NCBI GenBank assembly: GCA_905160935.1
Contig: CAJHZI010000593.1
Span: 1-64,000 of the forward strand
Reading direction: 5' to 3'
Source: Enchytraeus crypticus
Taxonomy: Eukaryota; Annelida; Clitellata; Enchytraeida; Enchytraeidae
Length of the DNA stretch: 64,000 nucleotides
Position numbers and translations under genes: made by a program. Position 1 is the stretch's first letter. Each line of letters starts with the position of its first letter. The notes under the pieces were generated by a model. The model saw only the letters and a list, made by a program, of their open reading frames with translations, did no database searches and was not told where the DNA came from. Shown here piece after piece: positions 33,774 to 44,618 of this stretch.

Positions 33774-34363
33774 CCTATACGAAATAAAATATTCAAGATT
33801 AGTGATGATATGGCATTAAAGAATATTGAGATAGATAATAATATCATGATGCACAAATTAAGTTCTTTAAATGCGTATACAAGCACAGGTCCTAATTAAA
33901 TTCATGGAAAATTGCTAGCAGCATTAAAGGAAGAGTTGGCTCCACTATTAGTACAGCTTTTCAGGGCTACTTTAGAAACAGGGTCTGTCCCTCAAGACTT
34001 TAGAGATGCAAAAGTAGTCCCTTTACACAAAAAAAGAGTAGGAACAAGGCAGAGATTTACTGACCAATTAGTTTAACCAGTATTACAGGGAAAATTTTTG
34101 AAAGTATAATTAAAGATAGAATTATTTCTTTTTTAGACAAACACAACCTAATATACGATAGTCAGCATAGTTTTATTAGTGGACGCTCCTGTTTAACAAA
34201 TTTAATTGACTTTTTAGAAAATATTACAAGTGAATTAGATAAAGGTAATTGTATAGATGTGTTATATTTAGATTTTGCAAAAGCATTTGATAAAGTACCC
34301 CAAATTAGACTATTGAGAAAGATAGAGGCACACGGTATACAGGGTAATATTCTTAGATGGATA
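33774..34363 (+). pseudogene. LINE reverse transcriptase, piece 2 of 3
   Basis: This piece continues the frame broken by element A: ISDDMALKNI, then SSLNAYTSTGP, HGKLLAALKEELAPLL, ETGSVPQDFRDAKVVPLHKK, and later AKAFDKVP. These are reverse transcriptase blocks 0-3 of the Jockey/CR1 group. Several stops and frameshifts show it is dead. It ends at the TGGATA duplicated by element B and resumes at 62513. Confidence 0.85.
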
Positions 34364-34560
34364 AGTAGATAATGTGCCCCAACAGTACACAACCCTATTT
34401 TTTCACTATATTTTACTGGCACAAGCCTCATTTTCCTGTATTTTACTCGCTTCGCTCGCTTCTCTAGCTCGCTCCCCTCCTAAAATACAGGAAAATGAGG
34501 CTTGCACCTAGTAAAATGTGAAAAAATAGACTTTTGCACTGTTGGGGAACATTATCTACT
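34364..34560. repeat. terminal fold-back (hairpin) of element B, left
   Basis: The outermost 197 bp form an inverted repeat of their own. The outer arm AGTAGATAATGTGCCCCAAC...AGCCTCATTTTCCTGTATTTTA pairs with TAAAATACAGGAAAATGAGG...GTTGGGGAACATTATCTACT, around a ~40-bp centre rich in CGCTTCGCTCGCTTC. The arms differ at several bases. The mirror copy is at 62311-62506. Confidence 0.92.
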
Positions 34561-35100
34561 AGAGGTATAGAATTTAAAATATCTACAGTGTTAATGTATA
34601 CAGAAATATTTTAGGTCTAAAATCACGTTCGTGAAACTTTTGGTGAAACTTTCCGTGAAACTTTCTGTGAAATATTCTGCATAGTTCGCACATACCATTC
34701 AATTAACTAGCGATGACTCTGCTTGAATCTTTACATAGGCCTAGCGCCATAATCACAGATATAATCACGGGATTGATCAACATGCTTTAATCGAGACTCT
34801 GTTCTACATACATTAGGCCTACATATATTAGACCTATATAAAATTTGAATCGTGATTAGATTAATCAGGTCTCTGTTCTATATATTAGGCCTATATAAAT
34901 TTTTGAACCGGTATCCATTCATTAAATTTATTGCTATAACCCATCAATATACATCTAACTTCTACTATAAGAATAAAAATTTAACTCCGGTTTCCGCATC
35001 CATGGCTGATGTCAGGGACGTCTCTAGAACTTCATATTCGGCTATAGTACCAAAAATATAGGCTTATATTCAAAATCCATATGGCAGTGTATATATTTCA
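34364..35100 (+). repeat. left terminal inverted repeat of element B
   Basis: About 737 bp match the reverse complement of ~61775-62506. The inner end runs through CCAAAAATATAGGCTTATATTCAAAATCCATATGGCA, part of which codes for the last residues of the polymerase in the right arm. An internal stretch TTTAACTCCGGTTTCCGCAT...GATGTCAGGGACGTCTC resembles the tail of the dispersed repeat family of the host genome. The 69-aa frame at 34852-35061 is mirrored in the right arm and is not credible as a gene. Confidence 0.93.
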
Positions 35101-35125
35101 TTATCAAACTGAAAGCTCCACTTCT

Positions 35126-35924
35126 TTATAGTATGTTTTGTAAATATCTCGCTGTTTTTAATTGTTTTTGAATGCCTTCAATGGCTAGTTTTTCCATAGT
35201 TTCCGCAATACGTTCCACATCTTGTTCAAGGTCGGTAAGTTCCAAATTCTGTAATCTCGCATTTATCCGTTCAGAACCCTCCTGGAGTATTGTAGTAGCT
35301 AACGCCATTATCTCCATTCTTTGTTTCCTTCTTCGTTCTGTGGTGCTTCGTTGTTCTTGTAACCATATTAGCTCTCCTTGTGATTTGAGGGCCTTCAATG
35401 GCTAGTTTTTCCATAGTTTCCGCAATACGTTCCACATCTTGTTCAAGGTCGGTAAGTTCCAAATTCTGTAATCTCGCATTTATCCGTTGAGCACCCTCCT
35501 GGAGTGTTGTAGTAGCTGGCGTCATTAACTCCTTTCCTTGTTTCCTTCTTCGTTCTGCGGTGCTTCGTTGTTCTTGTAACCTTATTAGCTCTCGTGAGAT
35601 CTGTGATTGTTGATGATCTTGAAACCAGGGAATATCGAATTCAGTGCGGGTCATATCGTCAATTTTAGTTGTAGCTGTCCCTTGATCGGCAAAGTAAATG
35701 ATAATTTCTTTATCGTTAATTGTCCGTTTATGAACTTCATTATTACTATCTAAGCAGAAAAAACGACGGCATGCTTTTCCATTTGGGAAGTTAAATCCAA
35801 ACTCAAAATGATCATTTTTTCTGCGGCAGGTCAATATACGTGGTGGTAAGGTCCCGAAGCCAATTGTTAGTGTAATTCCATGTCCAATATCTTGTACACG
35901 CTGGCTCAACTGTAATTGATCCAT
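35126..35924 (-). pseudogene. unrecognised gene with a duplicated coiled-coil segment
   Basis: From the ATG at 35924, about 110 residues form a beta-rich domain with GHGITLTIGFGTLPPRILTC and a KACRRFFCLDSNNEVHKRTI block. A coiled coil follows (LQEQRSTAERRRKQG, then DLEQDVERIAETMEKLA). The coiled-coil segment is tandemly duplicated with a 217-bp offset (35175 and 35392), which is not a multiple of three, so the second copy is in another frame. I do not recognise the family. It has no counterpart in element A or C, so it may be cargo captured by element B. Confidence 0.55.
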
Positions 35925-36610
35925 TATCTAAAAATAATGCAATAGCCAATAACTAATATTAGTTAAGTCTCATAATGTGGAAGAAGTGTAATCATGTGCA
36001 TACAGTATCGACAACGTTATACTTAAGCTTAAGAGAAATCCATTCATATAAACAGAATTTTGTTATTTTAATTTTTGTTAGTAATGTTTAGTTAGATATC
36101 ATTTAAATCATCAAATGGCTAACACTTTACAATAAAGACGATTTAAAATATGCTATGATACATTTATATTAGGCTTATTTGTACAGGAGCTAATTAATGA
36201 TTTAAAATAAAGTAATGCAATGGCTTAAATCAATTGAAGAAAACTTTAAAGAAATTTAATATCAAACTATACTTACCTTGCGTAATGATGATACGTCCAA
36301 TTTCTATCAAGCGCAAACACCAAATGTGCCACGTCTCTAAAAAAATGCAAGGTTTGCTGAAGTTGTGCAACGCTCGTGACAATAACATGGTAGCAGTAAA
36401 ACTTTCTCAGGCGCCTCAGTCATGCGAATCGATACACTGTATTCATTACCTATTATGCAGCGATACACGGTATTCATTACCTATTATGCAGCTACTAAGA
36501 TTAAGATTGCTACTTCCTGGTAGCTTCTCACATAGTTCAGTCGTTTATCGAGAATGTATCACAGAATTGGTGTTGATAACTAAAACTTTTACTAATTTTC
36601 AGTTAGTTTA
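35925..36610. other. spacer between the unrecognised gene and the integrase of B
   Basis: No convincing gene. A ~30-bp direct repeat (GATACACTGTATTCATTACCTATTATGCAGC / GATACACGGTATTCATTACC) lies at 36430-36495. A plus-strand frame at 36234-36614 has no recognisable feature. Confidence 0.4.
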
Positions 36611-37555
36611 TTAAACTATATCGAGATTTTTAGTAGGTAACCATTCATTGAACTTATTGCTATACCCCATCCACTTAACTAAAGCATGTTCAACACCATT
36701 AATTATTTTCTTTTTCAGTACTTTCTCTATCCTATATGTTTCTTGTTTAGTTTTTTGTAATTCTTGTTCATAAAACCCTCCTTCTAACACCTCACCACCC
36801 GTATCTTTTAAAATATAAGTTACAGGTCTAGTTCTCTTTACTTTATGTATAACATGTACGGCTTCCGACCAATTTGGTAGATACCCTTTCTCGAAGACCC
36901 CCTTTATTCGACTGATTCTTACTTTATCTCCAACTTTAAACTTTGGTTTTACTAAACCCTTTTCAGTAAATGGTTTCGTTTCAAAACTAGTTAATTTACT
37001 ACACTTAACAGGGGTCATACCGATAGTGCTATGAACAGTATTATTATATTCTGCAATCAATCTATCTAGCTGATCAACCCAGTTTCTAGTAATTTCCGCT
37101 GTAAACCTTTTCCACATCTTTTCCTTTAGCGTTCTATTAAATCTTTCAACTACACAAGATTTATGCTCTCCATAAGTAGAATATCTATTTATGTTATTTT
37201 CCTGTAGCCACTGATCCATATTTTTATTATAAAATTCTTTACCTTGATCAACCTATATATATCTAGGCCTCCTGTTCGAATCCCTCACCATACTTTTAAA
37301 CGCTTCAGTCACAGTATCACCTTTCTTATCTTTCAAAGGTTTACTCCATACAAATTTTGAATATACATCAATAACATTTAGCATGTATTTATAGCCCTTA
37401 TTTACCTTACTCCATTCTTGCATATCGACTAGATCAGCACCCCAAATGTCATCCACAGCATAAACTTCTACTTTTCTTCTTTCAAATTTCCTTCTAACAG
37501 GTTTATGTAATTCTTCAGCCAGTTGCTCAAAGGGGCCAGTTAAAACCCCTTTTTA
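36611..37555 (-). pseudogene. int: element B integrase with chromodomain
   Basis: The catalytic triad is visible in WGADLVDMQEW, VDQGKEF and CVVERFNRTL. The linker has KVGDKVRISR. A C-terminal chromodomain reads YRIEKVLKKKIINGVEHALV and KWMGYSNKFNEWLP. A single TAG (about 37247) replaces the codon just before VDQGKEF, where tryptophan occurs in element A. Apart from that stop the frame is complete at ~310 aa. The N-terminal boundary is unclear. The 3' end of the PLA2 gene overlaps the start. Confidence 0.9.
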
Positions 37556-38183
37556 AGTTTTTTGCAGCTGTAGGCTGCTGAACTGGTTTAAGTGAAGAGT
37601 AGCCAAGACCAAATCTTGCTTTATTCTTCATTATAACACTAACCAATTTTGCCATGTTTCTCTGAGTACTGTCAAATCAACATCCTAGGTGTTTGTCCAT
37701 CAGATGTTAATCTAAATAATCTATCTGATAGTATTAGTGCATTGGAGTCATTAGAAATTTCATAAGCCCTATGTGCTAAAGCCTCGTCGCTAATATTTCT
37801 ACTAGACGTATCCGTATTTTCTGTATAGAATTGTCATGTAACTTACACATACTATCCAACTCATTAATACCCTTATACCCTTCTTTATTTCTTTGTGTGT
37901 ACTTAGTACCAGGGCCGCAATAAGAATACTTATTTTGATTATTAAAGGACCCATTATTTACATATTCTCCTTCATTTGATGGCAAGTGTAATTCACCTAC
38001 GGTATTTCCGATTTTTGATAGAACGCCATTAAATATACCTTGGCCGCTTTTTCCTGCGATGAATTTACATTTTTTCTTACCACATACTGTACATACAGCA
38101 ATTAGCATTTTCCTGTTATTTTTAGAAATTCTTTCTTGTATATTTGTTGAATCAGTCACTACTCTACATTTTAAGCAATACAA
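37524..38183 (-). pseudogene. zinc ribbon plus phospholipase-A2-like protein, element B
   Basis: The start MYCLKCRVVT at 38183 begins a four-cysteine ribbon (CLKC...CTVCGKKK). The body has YCGPGTKYTQ and CKLHD. A one-base deletion near 37835 shifts the frame just after the HD pair. A 62-bp exact copy of the capsid gene's 3' end (38234-38295) is inserted at 37681-37742. The C-terminal tail NKARFGLGYSS matches the A copy. It ends near 37524. Confidence 0.75.
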
Positions 38184-38221
38184 TTACTAAAGTAATAATC
38201 GCCATATTATTACTTTATTAC

Positions 38222-39588
38222 TTAGTAACTTTCCATCCTAGGTGTTTGTCCATCAGATGTTAATCTAAATAATCTATCTGATAGTATTAGTGCATATAGA
38301 TGAGTTTCTGCTGGTATAGGTTGTTCAAATTTTAGTTCTAGACTAATGGTCATTACATTAGATCTTACTTGTTTACTCTTGTGTCTTACATCAAATACTA
38401 TAATAGGATATAGTTTCTTACAACTAAGTAAATTAATTTGATAACTTCCTATTAAGTTATTTATTCCATAATGATATTTCTGGAAATTTTCTGCCATTTC
38501 ATAAAGTTTAACGAAATCATTCTTTGCGTAATCTATATCTATATTGTCTGATGGGTATCTATCTCCATTTAACTTTACACAAGCAGAGCTTAAATTAACA
38601 TGATCAAATATTGCTGGATTCTGTTCTTGTGTACGAATCTTATCAGTTTGAAAGGAAAGTATTATCCATCTTGGCTTTTCTACCCCAGCTGAACTATTTA
38701 ACATCCAATCAAAGCTACGAACATTTCGATTTACAGTAACATACTCATCACTTCTAGCACAAAAATGTAGCGGCATTAGTGTTCTATTTTTCACTAATTC
38801 TAAGAGTTGAGTTCGTTTAACTGGAGATGGTATTATTTGTGGAATAATCCATCTAATATCATTTAGCGATATTTTACCTGCAGGAACGCCATTTGCTCTA
38901 TAGTATATTGGTAAATCATCACTACCTCTTGTAAAAATAAAATGTGTTCCATATTATATAAAACCTTCTCATATTCTGAGAACCCAAAAATGTGAGAAAA
39001 AGGTATAATGAATGAGAAGTTTCCTCTGGGATCAGAACTCATAAGAAGTTTTCTACGAATAGCAAAACCTTGATTAAAGTTATCATTTCTACTAGGCCTA
39101 TAACCCGCTGCAGGAGCATTAGCCGATGCATTAAATTCCTCACTATCGGCATTAGAAGATGTATCTTTGGACCAACATTGTTTAAGACCTGTACTAGTGT
39201 TAAAATCATCTGGATAAATTTAATAGCCTAACATTGATGTAGTTTGTCCAGGAAAATTTAATGTTTCCATTATTTGCCCACCTAATTTGTACTGAATACT
39301 TGAAAACATATACATTATAGCATTGTTAATTAAAGCTATTTGTGCAACAGCTGCATTAGCATTATCGTTATCATTTCTAACTAATTTACCTTTTACTTCC
39401 ACATAACTTTGAGAAGGAATATAATAAGCGTCGCTAGCTGGGATTCTAATTTCAATTGTATGCCCAAAATTATTAAAATCAGCTTTACTATGATGAATGA
39501 AGGTCTTATAATCTTTTCTATCAATGCTGTTATCAACAAGTACTTGACTTTGTAATATAAGTGCATCGTTATCTATTTCAGTCTGCAT
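38222..39588 (-). pseudogene. element B major-capsid-type protein
   Basis: Frames 39588-39220 (start MQTEIDNDALIL, with FPGQTTSMLGY) and 38794-38222 (RWIILSFQTDK, NPAIFDHVNL, VKLNGDRYP, LYPIIVFDVRH) are parts of one ~455-aa protein, orthologous to the intact 459-aa protein of element A. At least two disruptions lie between them: a stop after MLGY near 39220 and a frameshift near 38940. The same hexon-like inference applies. Confidence 0.72.
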
Positions 39589-39597
39589 TTACTTGTT

Positions 39598-39927
39598 TTA
39601 AAATCTCTTGATACCACTACCAGATACCAATCTATCCAATATATGTTTTGAATTAGCATCTAATTGCTTCTTATTTTGACCTGCAGAAAGTTTCTTGATT
39701 AAGGCTTTACTTCCTTCTGTTAGAGCCAAGGCGCCTATTTCCCCTACTGATGATAACAGAAGCTTAGCAGTCAGATCTTTATTTTGAGCAATATATGAAC
39801 CAATATCTTTTAATGTATTTACAAAACCGTAGCCATATACCATATTTCTTTTGGAGGTGTACAGAAGTTTGTTCTGGACCCCCGAAGGGGTGTACATTTG
39901 ATTCTTCTTTCTTATAATCATCTCCAA
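39598..39927 (-). CDS. small virion-type protein, element B
   Basis: An intact 109-aa frame ending GSGIKRF. Residues 40-60 read GFVNTLKDIGSYIAQNKDL, like the element A copy. The first ~25 codons contain a hairpin-forming sequence (ACCCCTTCGGGGGT) that encodes TPSGV and is not matched in A, so the N-terminus seems to have gained a small insertion. Spacing to the capsid start is only ~10 bp. Confidence 0.6.
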   Translation of the reverse strand: MEMIIRKKNQMYTPSGVQNKLLYTSKRNMVYGYGFVNTLKDIGSYIAQNKDLTAKLLLSSVGEIGALALTEGSKALIKKLSAGQNKKQLDANSKHILDRLVSGSGIKRF

Positions 39928-40035
39928 CTTTGTTGTCGCAGAACTTTGTTCTGATTTACTGATTTGAAATCAGTAAAGATCTTCATCTTCGATGAAGCAT
40001 TTTTATATTTATACTAGTTTAAATACCAACTTCTA

Positions 40036-40724
40036 TAATCAATATGTCAATAGTAATTTTTCTCCCTTTAGGTCAATAGGTTTATTATCTTGATCTGTCA
40101 ACCAGATCCTAATACTTTGTATATCAGGTCTTCCCACAACTGGAAGAAATATTAACTCAGGACTTAGTCTCTCTATTACTTTATATCCTGGGCTTACTCT
40201 TTGAGTAAAGTTATAAATAACATTTGGTCTGGAACTATTGACATAAGTACCAATAATGATATCACAGTGTACCAGTATAGAGTTTACTTTTTCAATATCT
40301 ATTATGTTTGGTGATTGATGAGTACCAACTCCTAACTTTTCGTGTGTAAATCCTAAAGTTTTACCTATTGAATTTTCTACTACAAAATCAACTATATAAA
40401 TTCATTAGATATGACAATTATTGTCTTAAAAGTTGGTTTGTAATAATCAATTTCTATTTCAAAATTTGGTTCTTCTATTTTTATTTTGTTATTAATTTCA
40501 CCTAACTCATAAGCACCCCTTTCAAATGTAATCGTTTTCCAATTAATTCCCGTATCTGTAGAGTACTTAAATTTATTATTAGTTTCTGTAATATTTGGTA
40601 CAGAGTTATAAGTGTGTAATGATAAAAAGGCAGCTTCGTATCTTTTGCTTGTATCCAGGTATATTGGTGGATTTAGAGTTGTAATAAAATCAGTAGTATT
40701 ACTAGCTAATGTTAACTTTGCCAT
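40036..40724 (-). pseudogene. penton-like minor capsid protein, element B
   Basis: The start MAKLTLASNTTDF is at 40724, with LNPPIYLDTSKRYEAAFLSL. The frame breaks near 40395. The remaining part (about 40040-40390) carries VVENSIGKTLGF, VNSILVHCDI, QRVSPGYKV and WLTDQDNKPIDL, the usual C-terminal blocks of this family. It is orthologous to 25937-26673 in element A. Confidence 0.78.
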
Positions 40725-40782
40725 TTACAGGTTATTATATTTACTGATTTGAAAATCAGTAAAGATATGACCGGAGGTCATT

Positions 40783-41588
40783 ATTTTTTAAGATTTGATC
40801 GTGGGTATCCTTATCAATAAATTTATTGTTCAATAATTCATCTAAAATAGTAATAATTGTATAACTCCATTATTACCTGCATGATACGATGCAATATATT
40901 CTTCTAATTTTTGAAGTAAATCATTTGCGTCATTATATGCTAGTGCGTAGTTTGTTTTAGGTCTCCCTCTTCCACTTTTCTTCTTAACAAGTTTCTTTTT
41001 CTTTTTACCTTCACCAACTACTTGTTTACGTTCCTGAATATACTTTAACCTTTTCTTATATTTATCTAAAGTAATCCTTTGTGAATTCTATATCTCTTTT
41101 TCTTTATCTGACTTTTTACGTAATCTATCATCTCGAAATTTTTGTGCCAGACTTTTTATTTTTGTTGTAAGTTCTTTTAAAATTTCTGGAATTTCACTTA
41201 TGTTATGAAACATCTCACTTGGAAGTGGTAAACTTAAGTCCTGTAAATTTTCAATATCTGTTTCATTAAAATCTTTATTTAAGTTAACTCTTGGAGTAAT
41301 CGGAGTAGATTCTTTAGGCTCTGAAAATACATCTGAAAGACCTGACATTTCTTGTATAGCTTGCCTTAAAGCTAGTCTTTGTTCATTATCCCGGACTGCT
41401 AAAATATTATTTAAATTTTGTTTCTCATCATTGATGTTTTTTACAACTTCTTTAGTAGTATTTATCATTGGTTTGAATAATTCTGACTGACTCTAGTATG
41501 TTTGTTGCTTTCCTACTTTTTCATCACGAAACATTTCCTTAAGCTCATTCTTAACCTTACTGTAAGTTGTAGGATCAAATTTCACCAT
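40783..41588 (-). pseudogene. basic GRGRP-motif structural protein, element B
   Basis: The start MVKFDPTTYSKVKNEL is at 41588. An in-frame TAG follows after ~30 codons, then the frame 41468-41088. The C-terminal part has a KKKS-GRGRPK AT-hook-like run and a YHAGNNG block, in another frame. It is the counterpart of 26711-27572. Confidence 0.62.
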
Positions 41589-41791
41589 GATATTTTATAT
41601 CTTTATTTAAAAAGATATAAAAGATCTGACCAGAGGTCAGCATATTTACTGGTTTAAAACCAGAAAAGATCTGACCAGAGGTCAGCATCTCCAACTTTGT
41701 TGTCGCAGAACTCTGTTCTGATTTATATATCTTTATTTAAAAAGATATAAAAGATCTTTTTTATATAATATCTAATTTTTTTGTTCTTTTT

Positions 41792-42519
41792 TTATGTATT
41801 TTTATGTATTTTTATATATTTATTAGGAACATATAAAGTATCATAATTTAAGAGATATCGACCACATTCAGGAGGTTCCCAAAGATTGATGCCAATATAT
41901 CCATGATTTTCAGACCATGCATTATCACAAAGTTTTTCAAACTCCTCTAACCCCATATCACCTGAAATATGAGTATCATAGAAATATTTCAATGTCTTTT
42001 TATCTTGATGAAATAAAATAAATATATTAGCATTTTGACGTATTCCATGTTTCTTTAACTGATGCAAGCTTTGACATAAATAAAATGCATTTACATTGTT
42101 ATGTCTACCTCTGCAAAAGTAATCTATCATAACTTTTTGATCCTCACTCGTAACATCATCGAAAACTACAATATGACTCTTATTTGTATCAAGTTCTTCT
42201 GGGCTTACAATACTCGACTCATTAGGATTGCACAAAGTAATAATGTCATTTGTACGCCGTTCAGCTTCTTAAATTCTTCATTACTGTCCTGTAGATATCT
42301 GTAAGCGTCTTGAAAAGGTGTTGTGGGGTATATTTCCACGTCATCATATTTTAAAACTTTATTTAGTAAAAAGTTAAGCATCAGATTAGTTTTTCCACAT
42401 CCCGTACTACCAGCTATTTTCATGAATACATTTTTAGGAAAAATATCTGCATGCTTACTGTGTTTTTTATTATCATATATTTTATTAAGTATTTGTGAAA
42501 AGTCCGTGTTTAGAGCCAT
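41792..42519 (-). pseudogene. element B packaging ATPase (A32-like)
   Basis: The start MALNTDFSQIL is at 42519. Walker A IAGSTGCGKTNLML is at ~42405, and Walker B SHIVVFDDV at ~42165. Downstream: FYLCQSLHQLKKHGIRQNAN and FHQDKKTLKYFYD. One frameshift near 42220 (between LNGVQM and ITLCNPNES) splits it into two frames; otherwise it is full length at ~240 aa. The LTR-free layout here is the reference for the split copy in element A. Confidence 0.88.
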
Positions 42520-42608
42520 TACTTCTTCAACTTTGTTCTGATTTACTAGCTACGAAGTTGCTAGCTATCTTCGACAGACTTGGAAAAAATGATTGAGTAC
42601 ATCATGAA

Positions 42609-43060
42609 AACTTTGTCCCTTGTTTAATTAATTAATAACATAGATAGAGTAATGACCACATATAATTTCATCTCTAGCTTGAATTTTATAGGTATTGAAA
42701 TATCCATCTCTTCCTGAGCAATAATCCCTAACTTCTAAGGGAGGTTCAAATCCAAAACTATCAAAGTAATAACATTTATTTCCCTTAACATAAAGAGAAA
42801 CCCAATGTGTTCCTTGGCCATTGCTATAATCCATATTTAATAGTAGACTTTCCTTAGTGCTAGCCTTACCTTTAATTAAGTTCATCTCTCATAAACACCC
42901 CTTTAAAATTTTTAATTGATTTACATTTTTCTATACCCCTTTGGGGATCTAGCATTTCTTTGAAATGCTGTATAATATCAAAGTTACTTAAAGGTTTTAG
43001 TGGTAAAGGAAATTTACGTAGAAATTTAGGAACAGTTAACGCTGTCTGTCTAAAAAAGGA
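42609..43060 (-). pseudogene. element B cysteine protease with altered active site
   Basis: The C5-type blocks are present: GTHWVSLYV, YYFDSFGF and IICGHYSIYVI. The residue aligned with the nucleophile cysteine of the A copy (CGHYC) is serine, encoded by TCT. The protein stops three codons later instead of running on ~20 residues. Upstream, a hairpin-forming stretch (42930-42975: CCCCAAAGGGG and AGCATTTCAAAGAAATGCT) adds about ten codons after NFDII relative to element A. A frameshift lies near 42885. Confidence 0.78.
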
Positions 43061-43099
43061 CCTGATCCTTCTCTTTCTAAGTATAGACCATTACCCCAT

Positions 43100-43629
43100 A
43101 CTACACCTTTAAGCCCTTTTGTATTACCTCCTCAACCATATTTATTTAAAACATTTTATAAGGTCCTTCCATTGACTGATCTTGGGTTAGAACCAGAACA
43201 ATCCGTTATTACTCCTTGTTTAGAGGAAAGACCAGGTATGAAACCTCCTTCTTTGGTCAAACTTGTTTCAAATTCTCTATTATGCCGTGCTTGTTCAGAT
43301 GCCAGTCTAGTAGAATTCACAGCACTAGCTACTCCCGCTGTTAATCCTCCTAAAGCACCTACAATTGCTGAAATTAAACCAAGGAGGGGTAGGAAACCTC
43401 CAGTTTTTTTCCATATGCTTAAGTTGATTATTACTAAGTTTAAGTTCCACTCTATTCTTAGCCTTTTAATTGTATTTAACTGAGTTAATGTTAAAGGAAG
43501 ATTGATCTTCCCTGTTAAATGATTTTTAGGTAATCTTATTGTAACTTCACATCCATTATCATGAGCATGGTTAATTTTAGTTGCCTGTCCTGGTGTAAGT
43601 GTAATTTGATGATTAATGTATTGAGTCAT
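43100..43629 (-). pseudogene. hydrophobic pVI-like virion protein, element B
   Basis: The start MTQYINHQITLTPGQATKI is at 43629. Next come LTLTQLNTIKRL, a glycine-rich hydrophobic segment GGFLPLLGLISAIVGALGG, and a coiled coil (RLASEQARHNREFET). It then loses frame in a serine/glycine run. It is the counterpart of 30711-31216. The function is inferred from the amphipathic helix and position. Confidence 0.62.
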
Positions 43630-43651
43630 TATTTTGATTTATTACAACTAA

Positions 43652-44618
43652 ATGAGTAACAACTCCATTTTAAAGACTGCTTCTGTAGGTCTTAACTCAG
43701 CTAAGAATAATTCTAGTTTTAAAACCTTGTTCAGAATACTGGACAAAGTCCAGGTAGGCTTTCAGGCTGCGTTGGATACAAAACTTTATCGAAATATTAC
43801 TAGTGACATCAGTTTAAATGGTAATAGCATAACAAATGTAAAATTACCAATTAATGATAATGACGTAGCTACAAAGGAGTATTGCCAACGAAGTTGTCAA
43901 CTTGTAAAGCAAGATTGTCAAGATATTAAAGAAGCAGTGCAACCTGTTTTAAATTCAAAACTAAATAAAAATGGAGATTCAATGACTGGAAATCTAAATA
44001 TGAATAATAATCGGTTAACTAATGTTGGTAATCCTATCGATGCTCATGATTGTATAACAAAAGAATATTTTGAAACAAGGAATCAAGAACTGGATATGAA
44101 TTCTAATAATGTAGCTAATAAATTATACGTACACATTAATGGTACGATTGATGCTACGCTTGCTGAGAAACTTTGTAAAATTGGAGAAGTTATTTCTTTA
44201 GTGTTAATGAAAAGTAATTTACTAGATCAATACAATTCAAAGCAATTCACTAACTCCTTGAGTTATGCTATATCTATGTATAACATTTATATAAATATCT
44301 TTGCGGGAAATATGGAAGATATTGAGGAGAGTTCTGTATTCCTGGATTTAAAAGTTAATATGAAAGTTGATAGAACTTTTACCTCAAGATATATTTCAAG
44401 AGTTAAAGGGCGCTCTACTTAAAGAACAACTATTTTTAGCCCCTGAAAAAGGTACAAGGAAAAGATACAGAAGATTTTTAAATAAAACTGTAAAAGAATT
44501 TGATCCTGATAACACTAATGAGGAGCTGCAACTTTTACTTTATAAAAACTTACTCATACTTGATTTGGGTTTTGTTTATTTAAATGATTCCTTGCTATAT
44601 ATGTTACTAAAACAATAA
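43652..44618 (+). pseudogene. phage-tail-fibre-like attachment protein, element B
   Basis: The frame 43652-44422 carries two fibre-type repeats: GNSITNVKLPINDNDVATKE and KNGDSMTGNLNMNNNRLTNV, followed by DCITKEYF. The C-terminal part (44367-44618) is in another frame and matches the element A region (LLLYKNLLILDLGF, DSLLYML). A frameshift near 44390 separates them. Divergent from the pVI-like gene with ~22 bp between starts. Confidence 0.7.

Larger units (their letters stand above)
39922..42580. repeat. family of double-hairpin modules between element B genes
   Basis: Modules built from the same short palindromes occur at 39922-39999, 40739-40782, 41598-41760 and 42525-42580; a further one is at 45785-45870. 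Components: CAGAACTTTGTTCTG, ACTGATTTGAAATCAGT, GACCAGAGGTC or GACCGGAGGTC, CTTCATCTTCGATGAAG, TATCTTTATTTAAAAAGATA and GTGACTTTGAGTCAC. They are joined in different combinations, often by AAAGATC. All but the last occupy spacers of minus-strand genes. Confidence 0.8.

Noticed and set aside
34852-35061. 69-aa frame repeated at 61810-62019
   Set aside because: It is present twice only because it lies in the terminal repeats of B; it has no recognisable domain.
36234-36614. 126-aa plus-strand frame
   Set aside because: No domain, includes a direct repeat, and runs to the integrase end; more likely a spacer.
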